NCBI GenBank assembly: GCA_963974105.1
Contig: CAXBBG010000001.1
Location: 186,001 to 250,000, forward strand
DNA length: 64,000 bases
Reading direction: 5' to 3'
From: UBA2136 sp963974105
Lineage (GTDB): Bacteria > Pseudomonadota > Alphaproteobacteria > UBA2136
Shown here: piece after piece, positions 1 to 7,537 of the stretch
How the letters are laid out: the number at the start of each line of letters is the position of its first letter
Position numbering within the stretch: the first letter of the stretch is position 1
The notes under the pieces: generated by a model
Seen by the model: only the letters and a program-made list of their open reading frames with translations
What the model was told of the DNA's origin: nothing
Databases searched by the model: none
Made by a program: the position numbers and the translations under genes

Positions 1-446
1 TCATAAATGTGTACGCCGTTTTTAACGGCTTGTTCCCACAATGTGTGCAGCATCGCATGACCTGTACGGTCGGCTGCAAAAGCTGTGCGCGGAAAACTGG
101 CACCACCAAATGGGCGCTGCGCAATTGTACCATCATCTTCACGTGAAAATGGGCAACCCATCTCATCCATATCAAGTACCGCTTGCGGGGCTTCTTTACA
201 CATAAGGTCAATGGCATCTTCATCGCCTACCCAGTCGGCACCTTTAACCGTGTCATAGGCGTGATCTTCCCAATTATCTTCTGGGTTAATGGCAGCGTTT
301 ACACCACCTTGAGCAGCACATGAGTGCGACCTTAAAGGGTGAACTTTAGAGATAACTGCAGTATCCAAACCAGCTGTAATACCTTCAAAAGCTGCACGTA
401 AACCAGCTAAACCAGCACCTACAATAACGAGATCATGACGACGCAT
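1..446 (-). CDS. sdhA: Succinate dehydrogenase/fumarate reductase flavoprotein subunit, N-terminal part
   Basis: Only the first 148 codons are inside the window. The translation opens with an FAD-binding Rossmann motif (VGAGLAG), followed by SKVHPLRSHSCAAQGG, which contains the region of the covalent-FAD histidine, and later DRTGHAMLHTLW. It is the membrane-associated TCA enzyme oxidising succinate to fumarate with quinone reduction. The ATG at 444-446 has AAAGG eight bases upstream. Nothing coding precedes it for over 200 bases, so sdhA appears to be the first gene of its operon, unlike the sdhCDAB order usual in alphaproteobacteria. The sequence looks more like the short-N-terminus SdhA/FrdA types than like E. 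coli SdhA. A fumarate reductase role cannot be excluded. Confidence 0.88.
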   Translation of the reverse strand, partial: MRRHDLVIVGAGLAGLRAAFEGITAGLDTAVISKVHPLRSHSCAAQGGVNAAINPEDNWEDHAYDTVKGADWVGDEDAIDLMCKEAPQAVLDMDEMGCPFSREDDGTIAQRPFGGASFPRTAFAADRTGHAMLHTLWEQAVKNGVHIY

Positions 447-680
447 TTATAAAACCTTTATTCTTTTTAATATTTCTTACCCGCACACTATAGCAAGTTT
501 TAACATGAAAAGTAAGTAAGAAAAAACATACAATTGAAGCCTATTCATATGATAAACCCATATACCTTTAGAGGAAGAAATGACGTTAATAGGTATAATA
601 CAAAATAAACCACCATCAACTCATACTTTATATATGTATGATTAAATTAACAAAAGAAGAACTTTAAAAAAGGAATAGCT

Positions 681-1064
681 ATGCGGTACTCAAAAAAATT
701 TGTTTTATACAATGCCATTTTTGTTTTGATATTTTGTATATTCGTTATTGTCGGTGTTAATTTAAGCCATGCACAAGACAATAGCCGTTTTAAATTACTT
801 GAATCGAGCATGAACGCCAACACGCAAAGCACACAAAGCACAAATAAGTGCCAAACACTCACATCTCAAATTCAAAACAACATCTCAAAAGTTATCCGCG
901 AAGGACAGATATACAGCCAACAAGACGAAACCGTACAAAATATTCGCACAAGCAGTAGCGCTATGGCGCTTAACAAATGCGATAAATCTAAACTTTATGA
1001 GTTCCTTAATAAAAAAATAGATATGTCTAACCCTTTATATTTTGAGATTTATGCATTATTATAA
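681..1064 (+). CDS. Small secreted protein of unknown function, paralogue A
   Basis: A 127-residue protein with a basic start, a hydrophobic segment (about residues 9-27) and a likely signal-peptidase site after SHAQ, so probably periplasmic. The mature part is polar and Asn/Ser/Thr-rich near its start, with only two cysteines (57 and 100), suited to one disulfide. The segment around C100 (NKCDKSKLYEFL) resembles NNCDPEPYLNTL of the next gene, so the two look like tandem duplicates. AAGGA lies seven bases before the ATG. I do not recognise a family. A terminator follows the second gene, so the pair is probably co-transcribed. Confidence 0.7.
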   Translation: MRYSKKFVLYNAIFVLIFCIFVIVGVNLSHAQDNSRFKLLESSMNANTQSTQSTNKCQTLTSQIQNNISKVIREGQIYSQQDETVQNIRTSSSAMALNKCDKSKLYEFLNKKIDMSNPLYFEIYALL

Positions 1065-1095
1065 GAAAAAATAAATCATAAAAAGGTTTTAAAAC

Positions 1096-1365
1096 ATGCC
1101 TATTCTTTTCAAATTATCAGCGATTGCCATTGTTTTGGTAACTGCAAACACAGCTCACGCTGCCAGTGTTTATGAGCAGCAACAACAAATCTGCAAAGCT
1201 ATTATGCAAAAGGTAGACGAAAACCTGAGCGGCATAACAGGTAGAGACCTTATCAAAGATAATAACCGCATACTTAAAGCCACCCTTTGGGGCACGAGCT
1301 ATCAACAAAACAATTGCGACCCAGAACCTTACTTAAACACACTGCGCCGCACTTTAAATAAATAA
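1096..1365 (+). CDS. Small secreted protein of unknown function, paralogue B
   Basis: An 89-residue protein with a clear signal peptide (about residues 1-22, ending AHA-A) and a short helical mature domain. Two cysteines, 33 and 74, are spaced 41 apart, close to the 43 in the preceding gene, and both proteins share C-x-x-I near the first cysteine and an N-x-CD motif at the second. This suggests a minimal disulfide-bonded periplasmic fold duplicated in tandem. The gap from the upstream gene is 31 bases and an intrinsic terminator follows 20 bases after the stop, so this is the end of a two-gene operon. Function unknown. Confidence 0.7.
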   Translation: MPILFKLSAIAIVLVTANTAHAASVYEQQQQICKAIMQKVDENLSGITGRDLIKDNNRILKATLWGTSYQQNNCDPEPYLNTLRRTLNK

Positions 1366-1384
1366 AAATTCATAGCCGCATACA

Positions 1385-1416
1385 AAAAAGCTCTTCCTTA
1401 GAAGAGCTTTTTATTT
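1385..1416. terminator. Bidirectional intrinsic terminator
   Basis: A 12-bp stem (1385-1396 with 1401-1412) closed by the tetraloop CTTA, with A-run and T-run on the two sides. It sits between the convergent small secreted gene and the Asd-like gene and can serve both strands. Confidence 0.85.
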
Positions 1417-1430
1417 TGGCTACAACAGTA

Positions 1431-2432
1431 TTAAAGCAAACGCTCTAACACTTTCACCACCTGCAGGGCTGCACCTGTACGTAAGTTATCGCATGTGAGC
1501 CATAATTTAATAGCACCAGGCGTTAAAGGGTTATCACGCACACGTGACACAAAAATATGACTTGTTTCTGCGGTTCCATATGGCGTTGAATATTCACATT
1601 TCTCTGGTGCGTCAATAACACTGACACCTTCAATTTTTCCTAAAATATCACGTACATCACCTGCTGTAATAACACCATTAAAGTCAAGCGTTACACTTTG
1701 GCTCATACCTACAAATGTTGGCACATAAACTGCTGTTGAAAGCACAGGTGTTGGTGTTTTAAGCACACGGTTAAGTTCAAGCAATAGCGCCGTTTCTGCC
1801 TCTGTATTAGCACCTGTAAAATCACCCACCTGCGGAATAACATTAAAAGCAACTTGCGCTTTAAATTCTTGTCCTTCCATTTCATCACCACTTCCTGCAC
1901 CGCCAAGTAAACCTGCTGATTGTGCAAAAAGTTCATCCATCGCCATTTTACCCGCACGGCTTGTTGGATACATACAAGTTGAATCTACACGCTTGAGCTC
2001 TGCCTTCTTCAATAAAGGCGCAATAACCGTTGCCAACTGCACAGTCGCCACGTCTGGGATAGAGATTTGTGGCGTTTCTTTCGTCACAAGCGCACCATTC
2101 ACAGCGTCAACAATCATCGGCGTCCCCTCGTCTGTTCGGTAGGCACCAGAAAGGTCTATCACTTGCACGTTCTTTTCTAAGGCTTGTGGGATGTACACCT
2201 TGCTCACTTCAGCCGGTGTGGCAAAAACAATCACGTCAATTTGACCAAAAGTATAATCTTTTAAAGATTTAACTGAAATTTCATCGTCTCCAAATGGAAT
2301 TTCTTCACCTTCGCTTACACTTGAACTCAAAAATACAGGCTTTACACCAAGGTGTAGCGTTGCGCTTTCTTCGAGTAAACGTATAATTTCACGCCCAACA
2401 TTTCCTGTGGCACCTGCTATGGCTAAACGCAT
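1431..2432 (-). CDS. Aspartate-semialdehyde dehydrogenase family protein lacking the catalytic cysteine (Usg-like)
   Basis: The 333-residue protein has the full Asd fold: GATGNVGRE dinucleotide-binding loop at residues 7-15, SRAGKMAMDELF, SRVRDN and a C-terminal NLRTGAAL. True Asd enzymes carry NPNCxTxQ, whose cysteine forms the acyl-enzyme; here the aligned stretch is IPDVATVQ (about 125-132), with Val128 where the cysteine should be, much as in E. coli Usg (VPDS). The Gln, Arg and His of the active site look retained. It is therefore probably not a working Asd unless the neighbouring STC cysteine substitutes. I chose the ATG at 2430-2432 because GGGAG lies seven bases upstream; a TTG six codons earlier overlaps that ribosome binding site. 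Confidence 0.85.
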   Translation of the reverse strand: MRLAIAGATGNVGREIIRLLEESATLHLGVKPVFLSSSVSEGEEIPFGDDEISVKSLKDYTFGQIDVIVFATPAEVSKVYIPQALEKNVQVIDLSGAYRTDEGTPMIVDAVNGALVTKETPQISIPDVATVQLATVIAPLLKKAELKRVDSTCMYPTSRAGKMAMDELFAQSAGLLGGAGSGDEMEGQEFKAQVAFNVIPQVGDFTGANTEAETALLLELNRVLKTPTPVLSTAVYVPTFVGMSQSVTLDFNGVITAGDVRDILGKIEGVSVIDAPEKCEYSTPYGTAETSHIFVSRVRDNPLTPGAIKLWLTCDNLRTGAALQVVKVLERLL

Positions 2433-2518
2433 GATAACTCCCTTTTTCAATAAATTTATTTATAACCAGCAAGATACGTCTTTTTTAAAAAACGTCAAGC
2501 TTTGAAGTATGGCGCATA

Positions 2519-2547
2519 AAAAAAGAAGGCATAAAGCCTTCTTTTAA
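2519..2547 (-). terminator. Intrinsic terminator after the secreted protein gene
   Basis: Ten-base perfect stem (2521-2530 with 2536-2545) around loop ATAAA, with a T-run when read on the minus strand. It lies 16 bases beyond the stop of the minus-strand gene at 2563. Confidence 0.8.
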
Positions 2548-2562
2548 ATTCGATATTTTATT

Positions 2563-2877
2563 TTAAGGACAAGCACGCCCTACCATAATAACAGCTGGAC
2601 GGTCATTTATATTAACATGCGCCACCAAGCTATTTTTGGTGGCAACAATAGAAATACCACCATTTATATTACCGTAACGCCCATAGGTAACGTTATTCAC
2701 GAATACTTTAATAGATTCCATTTGTGTTGCTGGCACATACTGGCTTATTTCAGATAAAAAATAATTTTCTTGGGCGACGCGGTACTGCGCGCAAGTAGGG
2801 GTAGAAATTTCGGCCTGCGCCGTAGCGCTTAAAACCGTGATTGCAAACAAAGACACTGCTATTAAAAAGGATCGCAT
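2563..2877 (-). CDS. Small secreted protein of unknown function
   Basis: A 104-residue protein with a textbook signal peptide (residues 1-22, SATAQA-E). The mature region of about 82 residues contains two cysteines, one near the start (TPTCAQ) and one at the very C terminus (GRACP), consistent with one disulfide tying the ends together. The middle alternates polar and hydrophobic residues with repeated N-G/Y-G turns, suggesting beta structure. It is a single-gene unit: a terminator follows directly and the upstream region diverges from rlmN. I do not recognise a family. Confidence 0.65.
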   Translation of the reverse strand: MRSFLIAVSLFAITVLSATAQAEISTPTCAQYRVAQENYFLSEISQYVPATQMESIKVFVNNVTYGRYGNINGGISIVATKNSLVAHVNINDRPAVIMVGRACP

Positions 2878-3048
2878 ATTGATACCTCACATAATAAAAG
2901 AGAAATAAAAGGATAAAAAAGGGAATATCCAATAAATTGAATAAATTTTGATGTGTTTTATGTTTATACGACCCTGTTTTAAATGTCAAATTCAAAAATT
3001 ATTGTTTTGCCGCTTGCAATTCGCCCTTAACAACCCTATGTTCTGCAT

Positions 3049-4299
3049 ATGGACAAGCAAACACAAGTAAAAGAGCATATTTTTGGCCTGACTTTAGGTG
3101 GGTTAAAAACACGCGTTAAGGAAGCAGGGTTACCTGCATTTCGTGCTGGGCAAATTATGGGTTGGATATATGAAAAGGGTATTTTAGACCCTGAAGAAAT
3201 GCCAAACATCAGCAAAAAAGATGCTTTAAAACTTAAAGAACATGTTCAATTTGAAGAATTACAGCTTATTACAGAGCAGGTTTCAAAAGACGGTACCGTT
3301 AAATGGCTATTCAAGCTGCACGACGGCCACGACATTGAAACTGTTTTTATCCCAGAACCAAACCGCGGTACGCTTTGCGTTTCTTCGCAGGTAGGATGCA
3401 CACTCAATTGCCGTTTTTGCCATACAGGCACACAAGGCCTTTCACGCAACTTATTACGTAGCGAAATTGTGGCACAAGTATGGATGGCTGCCAAACGCCT
3501 TGGACAGTGGAGCGACAACCCTTTTAACCTTGAAGCGCACATTAAAAAATCGGGTTTTAATGACGAATGGATGATACAAGCCATTGGCAACACCAAAAAG
3601 AAAGAGCAAGGCGTAGAAGTTAAGCGTATTATAAGTAACATTGTATTTATGGGCATGGGTGAACCATTGTTTAACTGGCCAAACGTTGAAAGTGCAAACA
3701 ACGTGCTGATGGACGAAAAATGCTTTGGATATGGCAGCCGCCGCATTACCATTTCAACCAGTGGTATGGTAGAAAACATTGGTAAAATTGCCAAATCATT
3801 AGGGGTCAACCTCGCTATTTCTATTCACGCACCCGACAATGAAACACGCACAAAAATTATGCCTGTGAACAAAAAATGGGATGTTGACGAGTTGATGGCC
3901 GCCCTGCGTGCCTTCCCGCTTAAAGAACACCGCCGCATTACATGGGAATATGTGATGTTGAAAGACACAAACGACAGCATTAAACACGCGAAAATGCTCG
4001 TAAAACTTATTGAAGGCATTCCTTCGTTTGTGAATATTATTCCCTTCAATGCATGGCCAGGTAGCCCATTTGAGCGCTCAACCGACCAAGCTATTGAAGC
4101 GTTTAGAGATGTGATTGCATCTGCGGGTGTGGACGTGAATGTGCGCCGCGGACGTGGCGAAGATATTTTAGCCGCATGCGGACAATTACGTGGGGAAACG
4201 TCTAAATTTAATAGTATCAGCACAGCTTTTCCAAGTGTGGTTATGCAATATGGTACCGAACAGCAAAAGGTGAAAGTTCAAATAACTGAACCTGTTTAA
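3049..4299 (+). CDS. rlmN: 23S rRNA (adenine-2503-C2)/tRNA (adenine-37-C2) methyltransferase RlmN
   Basis: A radical-SAM enzyme that methylates A2503 of 23S rRNA, and often A37 of some tRNAs. The 416-residue product carries the CX3CX2C [4Fe-4S] motif at C117, C121 and C124, GMGEPLFNWPNV for SAM binding, the RRITISTSG segment, and the C-terminal RGRGEDILAACGQL with the second catalytic cysteine region. An insertion of about 30 residues (around 150-190, containing GNTKKKEQGVEVKR) separates the motifs, as in many alphaproteobacterial RlmN proteins. It stands alone, with a terminator about 85 bases downstream. I see no strong Shine-Dalgarno before this ATG, so the start could shift by a few codons. 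Confidence 0.95.
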   Translation: MDKQTQVKEHIFGLTLGGLKTRVKEAGLPAFRAGQIMGWIYEKGILDPEEMPNISKKDALKLKEHVQFEELQLITEQVSKDGTVKWLFKLHDGHDIETVFIPEPNRGTLCVSSQVGCTLNCRFCHTGTQGLSRNLLRSEIVAQVWMAAKRLGQWSDNPFNLEAHIKKSGFNDEWMIQAIGNTKKKEQGVEVKRIISNIVFMGMGEPLFNWPNVESANNVLMDEKCFGYGSRRITISTSGMVENIGKIAKSLGVNLAISIHAPDNETRTKIMPVNKKWDVDELMAALRAFPLKEHRRITWEYVMLKDTNDSIKHAKMLVKLIEGIPSFVNIIPFNAWPGSPFERSTDQAIEAFRDVIASAGVDVNVRRGRGEDILAACGQLRGETSKFNSISTAFPSVVMQYGTEQQKVKVQITEPV

Positions 4300-4384
4300 A
4301 GAACATGGCGTGAAAAGGAAAGCTTTAGCTTTTTAAAGTAACGCAAGTGTTATGAGGCCTATTACCCCACATAATGCGTGCATG

Positions 4385-4412
4385 AAAAAAGCCTCCTAAC
4401 GGAGGCTTTTTT
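4385..4412. terminator. Bidirectional intrinsic terminator
   Basis: Twelve-base stem AAAAAAGCCTCC/GGAGGCTTTTTT with a TAAC loop, between convergent rlmN and the minus-strand gene at 4427. Confidence 0.9.
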
Positions 4413-4426
4413 ATATCGATATTGAT

Positions 4427-5260
4427 TTATTGTGCGGCTGTTTCTGTGAATATAATTTTCGCAGCAATGCTTTCATGTTCACGTGCCACATATAAAGTGG
4501 CAAGGGCTGCCTCGCTTATTTTGTTTAAGTTCTCTTGAAGTTCACTAACACATTCATTTAACTTAATAATGTATGCGTAAATGTTTTCATAGTCGCCTTG
4601 AGGCGGCTTTTTCAAGTTAAAATAAACATCAATAAAGCCGTCATTATCGTCGACAGAAGATGTCTGTTTAAAATAACAAACGCTATTTAAACTTTCTTTT
4701 GCATAAAGCGCTATTGCCTTTAACAAATCTTCTATTACTTTTTTAGCATCTGCCTCACCCACTTCTTCAACAGCATATGTTGTGTCAATGTCAATGTGAA
4801 GACAAGCGTCGCCTGAAAAAGACATTTCAACTTCACGGACCTCTGAAAGAACGGGCTGGTCTGCACGTGCCTCCGTCAGGTAAAGATCATATTCAGCTTG
4901 ATTATGATCCGCCATTTTAAGAGAAATATCAGCACCTTCATGAGAGAAGATACCTGTATTTTCATTTTCAGCTAAAAGCTCTGCCATGGCTTTGATAAAA
5001 TCAAGGCGCAAGGCTTCTTTGTTGTCGTCCTTTTCATAGACAAGCGTTGCATGAAGCACAAAAGCGCCAGCAGTTGCACCGTGTGTACTGTTATCACAAA
5101 CATCACAAGCAAAAGACAAAGAACTTCTGTATTGATCATACAAGTGACGTACTTGTTCAAGCGCATCTTGTTCTTGACCTTCAAACGACATAGCTAGTTT
5201 GTCTAAGTCGTATGAAAGGGTTAACGTCATATCAGCATACTGAATGGTTGGAGCAGTCAT
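4427..5260 (-). CDS. Acidic protein of unknown function
   Basis: A 277-residue, strongly acidic, soluble protein without signal peptide or membrane segment. Cysteines cluster in CDVCDN (about 53-58). The rest alternates hydrophobic beta-like strands (LTLSYDL, AFVLHATLVYE) with amphipathic helices (ALRLDFIKAMAELL, KKVIEDLLKAIALYAKE). The two halves have a similar order of strand then helix, hinting at an internal duplication, but identity is low. ATG at 5258-5260 follows GAGG at normal spacing. No family recognised. It is monocistronic, ends at the terminator shared with rlmN, and diverges from rnpB. Confidence 0.65.
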   Translation of the reverse strand: MTAPTIQYADMTLTLSYDLDKLAMSFEGQEQDALEQVRHLYDQYRSSLSFACDVCDNSTHGATAGAFVLHATLVYEKDDNKEALRLDFIKAMAELLAENENTGIFSHEGADISLKMADHNQAEYDLYLTEARADQPVLSEVREVEMSFSGDACLHIDIDTTYAVEEVGEADAKKVIEDLLKAIALYAKESLNSVCYFKQTSSVDDNDGFIDVYFNLKKPPQGDYENIYAYIIKLNECVSELQENLNKISEAALATLYVAREHESIAAKIIFTETAAQ

Positions 5261-5399
5261 AAGACCTCACTTACAGGGGGGACCTGTTTAAAAGAAAATG
5301 TATATGTATGGTTTATATAATGGGGCTTATTCAAACACATTTCAACCCTTACAGAACAAAGCTAGCTTTTTTTGTTTTTATTATGTATAACCCCCTTTA

Positions 5400-5797
5400 G
5401 GCAGTTTACTGGATTATCGCTGGTTTATTTATAAACGAGAGGAAAGTCCGGGCACCATAGAGAAGGATGCTGGATAACGTCCAGGCGGCGCAAGCCGACG
5501 GAAAGTGCAGCAGAGAATAGACTTCCGATGGCCTTTTTAAGGCACAGGTAAAGCTGAAACGGTGCGGTAAGAGCGCACCACCAAACTGGTAACAGCGTTG
5601 GGTATGGTAAACCCCATCCGGTGCAAGACCAAATAGGTTCTCCGCCCTAGAGTGTTCTTTAGGTAAGCGTTTCTCGCGTGAGAGGGAACGGGTAGGTTGC
5701 TTGAGCGTTATAGTAATGTAACGCCTAGATGAATGATAATCGCCTTGCAATATAATGTTGCAAGAGTACATGACCCGGCTTATAGGTAGACTGCCTT
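5400..5797 (+). ncRNA. rnpB: RNase P RNA, bacterial type A
   Basis: The catalytic RNA that removes tRNA 5' leaders. The conserved 5' core GAGGAAAGTCCGGGC is at about 5439-5453 and the matching 3' core GACCCGGCTTATAGG at about 5772-5786. The ends form helix P1: GGCAGTTTAC (5400-5409) pairs along its full ten bases with GTAGACTGCC (5786-5795), with one G-U. About 397 nt, normal for type A. A -10-like TATAAC lies at 5386-5391, eight bases before the inferred 5' end, with a poor -35. A strong terminator follows at 5814-5843. The open frame antisense to it (5406-5771) is spurious. Confidence 0.96.
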
Positions 5798-5813
5798 TAT
5801 TTTATTACGTTAT

Positions 5814-5843
5814 AAAAAAACACCCTTTTAAGGGTGTTTTTTT
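5814..5843. terminator. Bidirectional terminator between rnpB and the amidase gene
   Basis: Fourteen-base stem (5814-5827 with 5830-5843) with A- and T-runs at its two ends. The core ACACCC/GGGTGT is perfect. Confidence 0.88.
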
Positions 5844-5861
5844 CGGTTTATACCCAGATTT

Positions 5862-6425
5862 TTATCTTAAAGCGTAGGCTGCTTTAACCACGTCTTCCCG
5901 ACCCACATAACCTGCAAACTTCAACTGCACATAGCTTGGGTTTGCATCTTCAATAATAGGTAAAGCCGCTCCTGATTCATATAAACGGTTCCAGTCAAAG
6001 GCAACGCCTGGATCGTCTTTGCGGTCGGGCGCTATGTCACTATGCGCCAAAACAGCTGTGCCATCTAAATGGTGGATGCTGAGCAATACTTTAAGTAAAA
6101 TGGTCAGTGTTTTATACTGCGCCTCTGTATATTTAACACCATTACCAGGGTTTGAAAGTTCTATACCAAGGCTGTATTGGTTAATACTCACATCATTTTT
6201 CCATGCACTAATACCCGCATGCCACGCAACACATGTGTCTTTTACCAATTGATAAAGCTTACCTTCCTCATCGATTAAATAATGACAACTCACGCCCGCT
6301 TCTTCGCTACATAAGCGGTCAAGTGCAGCCTGTGTGCTGTCCATCCATGTGCCATGCAAAACAATATATTTAATTTCCTGTTCACGCTTTGAAAAGTTTG
6401 GTGATGGTTTCCAAATTGGCTTCAT
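5862..6425 (-). CDS. N-acetylmuramoyl-L-alanine amidase, AmpD/amidase_2 type
   Basis: A zinc amidase cleaving the lactyl-L-alanine bond of peptidoglycan or anhydro-muropeptides. In 187 residues it shows IVLHGTWMDS (first zinc histidine), VSCHYLIDEEGKLYQLV, VAWHAG, NQYSLGIELSNPGNG, and AHSDIAPDRKDDPG carrying the second histidine and the Asp ligand. There is no signal peptide, so a cytoplasmic AmpD-like recycling role is most likely. The C-terminal 35 residues extend past the catalytic fold and may be a wall-binding remnant. The start codon is one base beyond the stop of the upstream membrane-anchored protein gene, so the two are probably co-translated. Confidence 0.9.
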   Translation of the reverse strand: MKPIWKPSPNFSKREQEIKYIVLHGTWMDSTQAALDRLCSEEAGVSCHYLIDEEGKLYQLVKDTCVAWHAGISAWKNDVSINQYSLGIELSNPGNGVKYTEAQYKTLTILLKVLLSIHHLDGTAVLAHSDIAPDRKDDPGVAFDWNRLYESGAALPIIEDANPSYVQLKFAGYVGREDVVKAAYALR

Positions 6426-6426
6426 T

Positions 6427-7500
6427 TTATTTTATCCCCCTGCCGTGCAAATGTATCAACTCTGGTACCGTGTCCATCACGCCAACAGGCGCGCCGTTGA
6501 TGGTCATAATTCTTTTTTCAACCCCTACATCAATACTTTGCGTTTTATTTTCGCCTGCCCCTATGCTGTCCATCATATATGTTAACGCAATAGGAAAACC
6601 GCCCATAATGTCCTTAATGCCGCCCAACATATCGGCAAATTTATTGGTGGAAAGCACACCTTGTGCTTCAATATACAAACCTTCATCCAACTCAACGTCA
6701 CCCTTATATGAATACCAAGTATCATCATAAGCTAAACGTGCTTCATTCACTGTAATTTTACTTTTTTCTGCCATGCCATTAAAGACATCCATTAACATAG
6801 AATCAAATACAACTTTATCCTTCGCACCCGCAGCAGAAACTACATAAGCAGCTGGGAAATCCCTTAAACCACGTGCATACCACACAGCTGAAAGAGATCG
6901 AATGATGTCTGTTTTTTTGAAGGCAGGCAATGCACGCAGGTCTAAATTGTTAAACATAAACGCCCATTCACCTGGTTCAATGTCTTTAGAAATATAGCTG
7001 TACCCCGATTTAATGATATTACTGAAAAAGCCCTTTTGGCGTCCTTTTACAATCATACCGCTCACAGAAATAATAGCGTTATAATTATCTTTTACCTTAT
7101 TAAGCTCAAGCGTTGGTTCTATTAAGTTGACACGGTAGTCGTGGCTACGGTTTTTATGCGTTGTCACAATTGTTATGTTTTCTGGCACTTGCACATTTAT
7201 TTTTCGAAGCTCAAACGGCACAACATCTAACTTCACATCGCCCATGCTTACAACAACAGAACCACCTGTTTTACTATCACGCATCACAATTGTAGTGTCT
7301 TTTAACGTTACAGTCGGGTGAAAGGGGTGAAATTCAACTTCGATGTTATTAAATTTTACAACACCCGGCATTGTTTCACTTAATATTTCAGGTAATGCAT
7401 GAACTGTACGCATCATTGAATATTGCCAAACGGCATAATAAGCACCTGTCATTAAAACAACCGCCAATGTAAACGCTATAAAAACATGAACCCCGCGCAT
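6427..7500 (-). CDS. Membrane-anchored periplasmic protein of unknown function (possibly DUF2125-like)
   Basis: A 357-residue protein with one N-terminal membrane helix (about residues 5-27) and a long, beta-rich, presumably periplasmic domain of repeating strands (VKFNNIEVEFHPF, VVVSMGDVKLDVVPF). The layout resembles AsmA-like or DUF2125 envelope proteins of alphaproteobacteria, but I see no diagnostic motif, so this is tentative. It lies one base upstream of the amidase gene, suggesting a shared cell-envelope role. The start ATG at 7498-7500 sits 37 bases downstream of the fumC stop, so fumC may be transcribed into it. Confidence 0.6.
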   Translation of the reverse strand: MRGVHVFIAFTLAVVLMTGAYYAVWQYSMMRTVHALPEILSETMPGVVKFNNIEVEFHPFHPTVTLKDTTIVMRDSKTGGSVVVSMGDVKLDVVPFELRKINVQVPENITIVTTHKNRSHDYRVNLIEPTLELNKVKDNYNAIISVSGMIVKGRQKGFFSNIIKSGYSYISKDIEPGEWAFMFNNLDLRALPAFKKTDIIRSLSAVWYARGLRDFPAAYVVSAAGAKDKVVFDSMLMDVFNGMAEKSKITVNEARLAYDDTWYSYKGDVELDEGLYIEAQGVLSTNKFADMLGGIKDIMGGFPIALTYMMDSIGAGENKTQSIDVGVEKRIMTINGAPVGVMDTVPELIHLHGRGIK

Positions 7501-7537
7501 TTTTACCCCTATTACCCTTCAATTAAATTACTTTAAA

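Noticed and set aside
5406..5771. 121-codon minus-strand open frame
   Set aside because: It is antisense to the RNase P RNA, whose core motifs and P1 helix are unambiguous.
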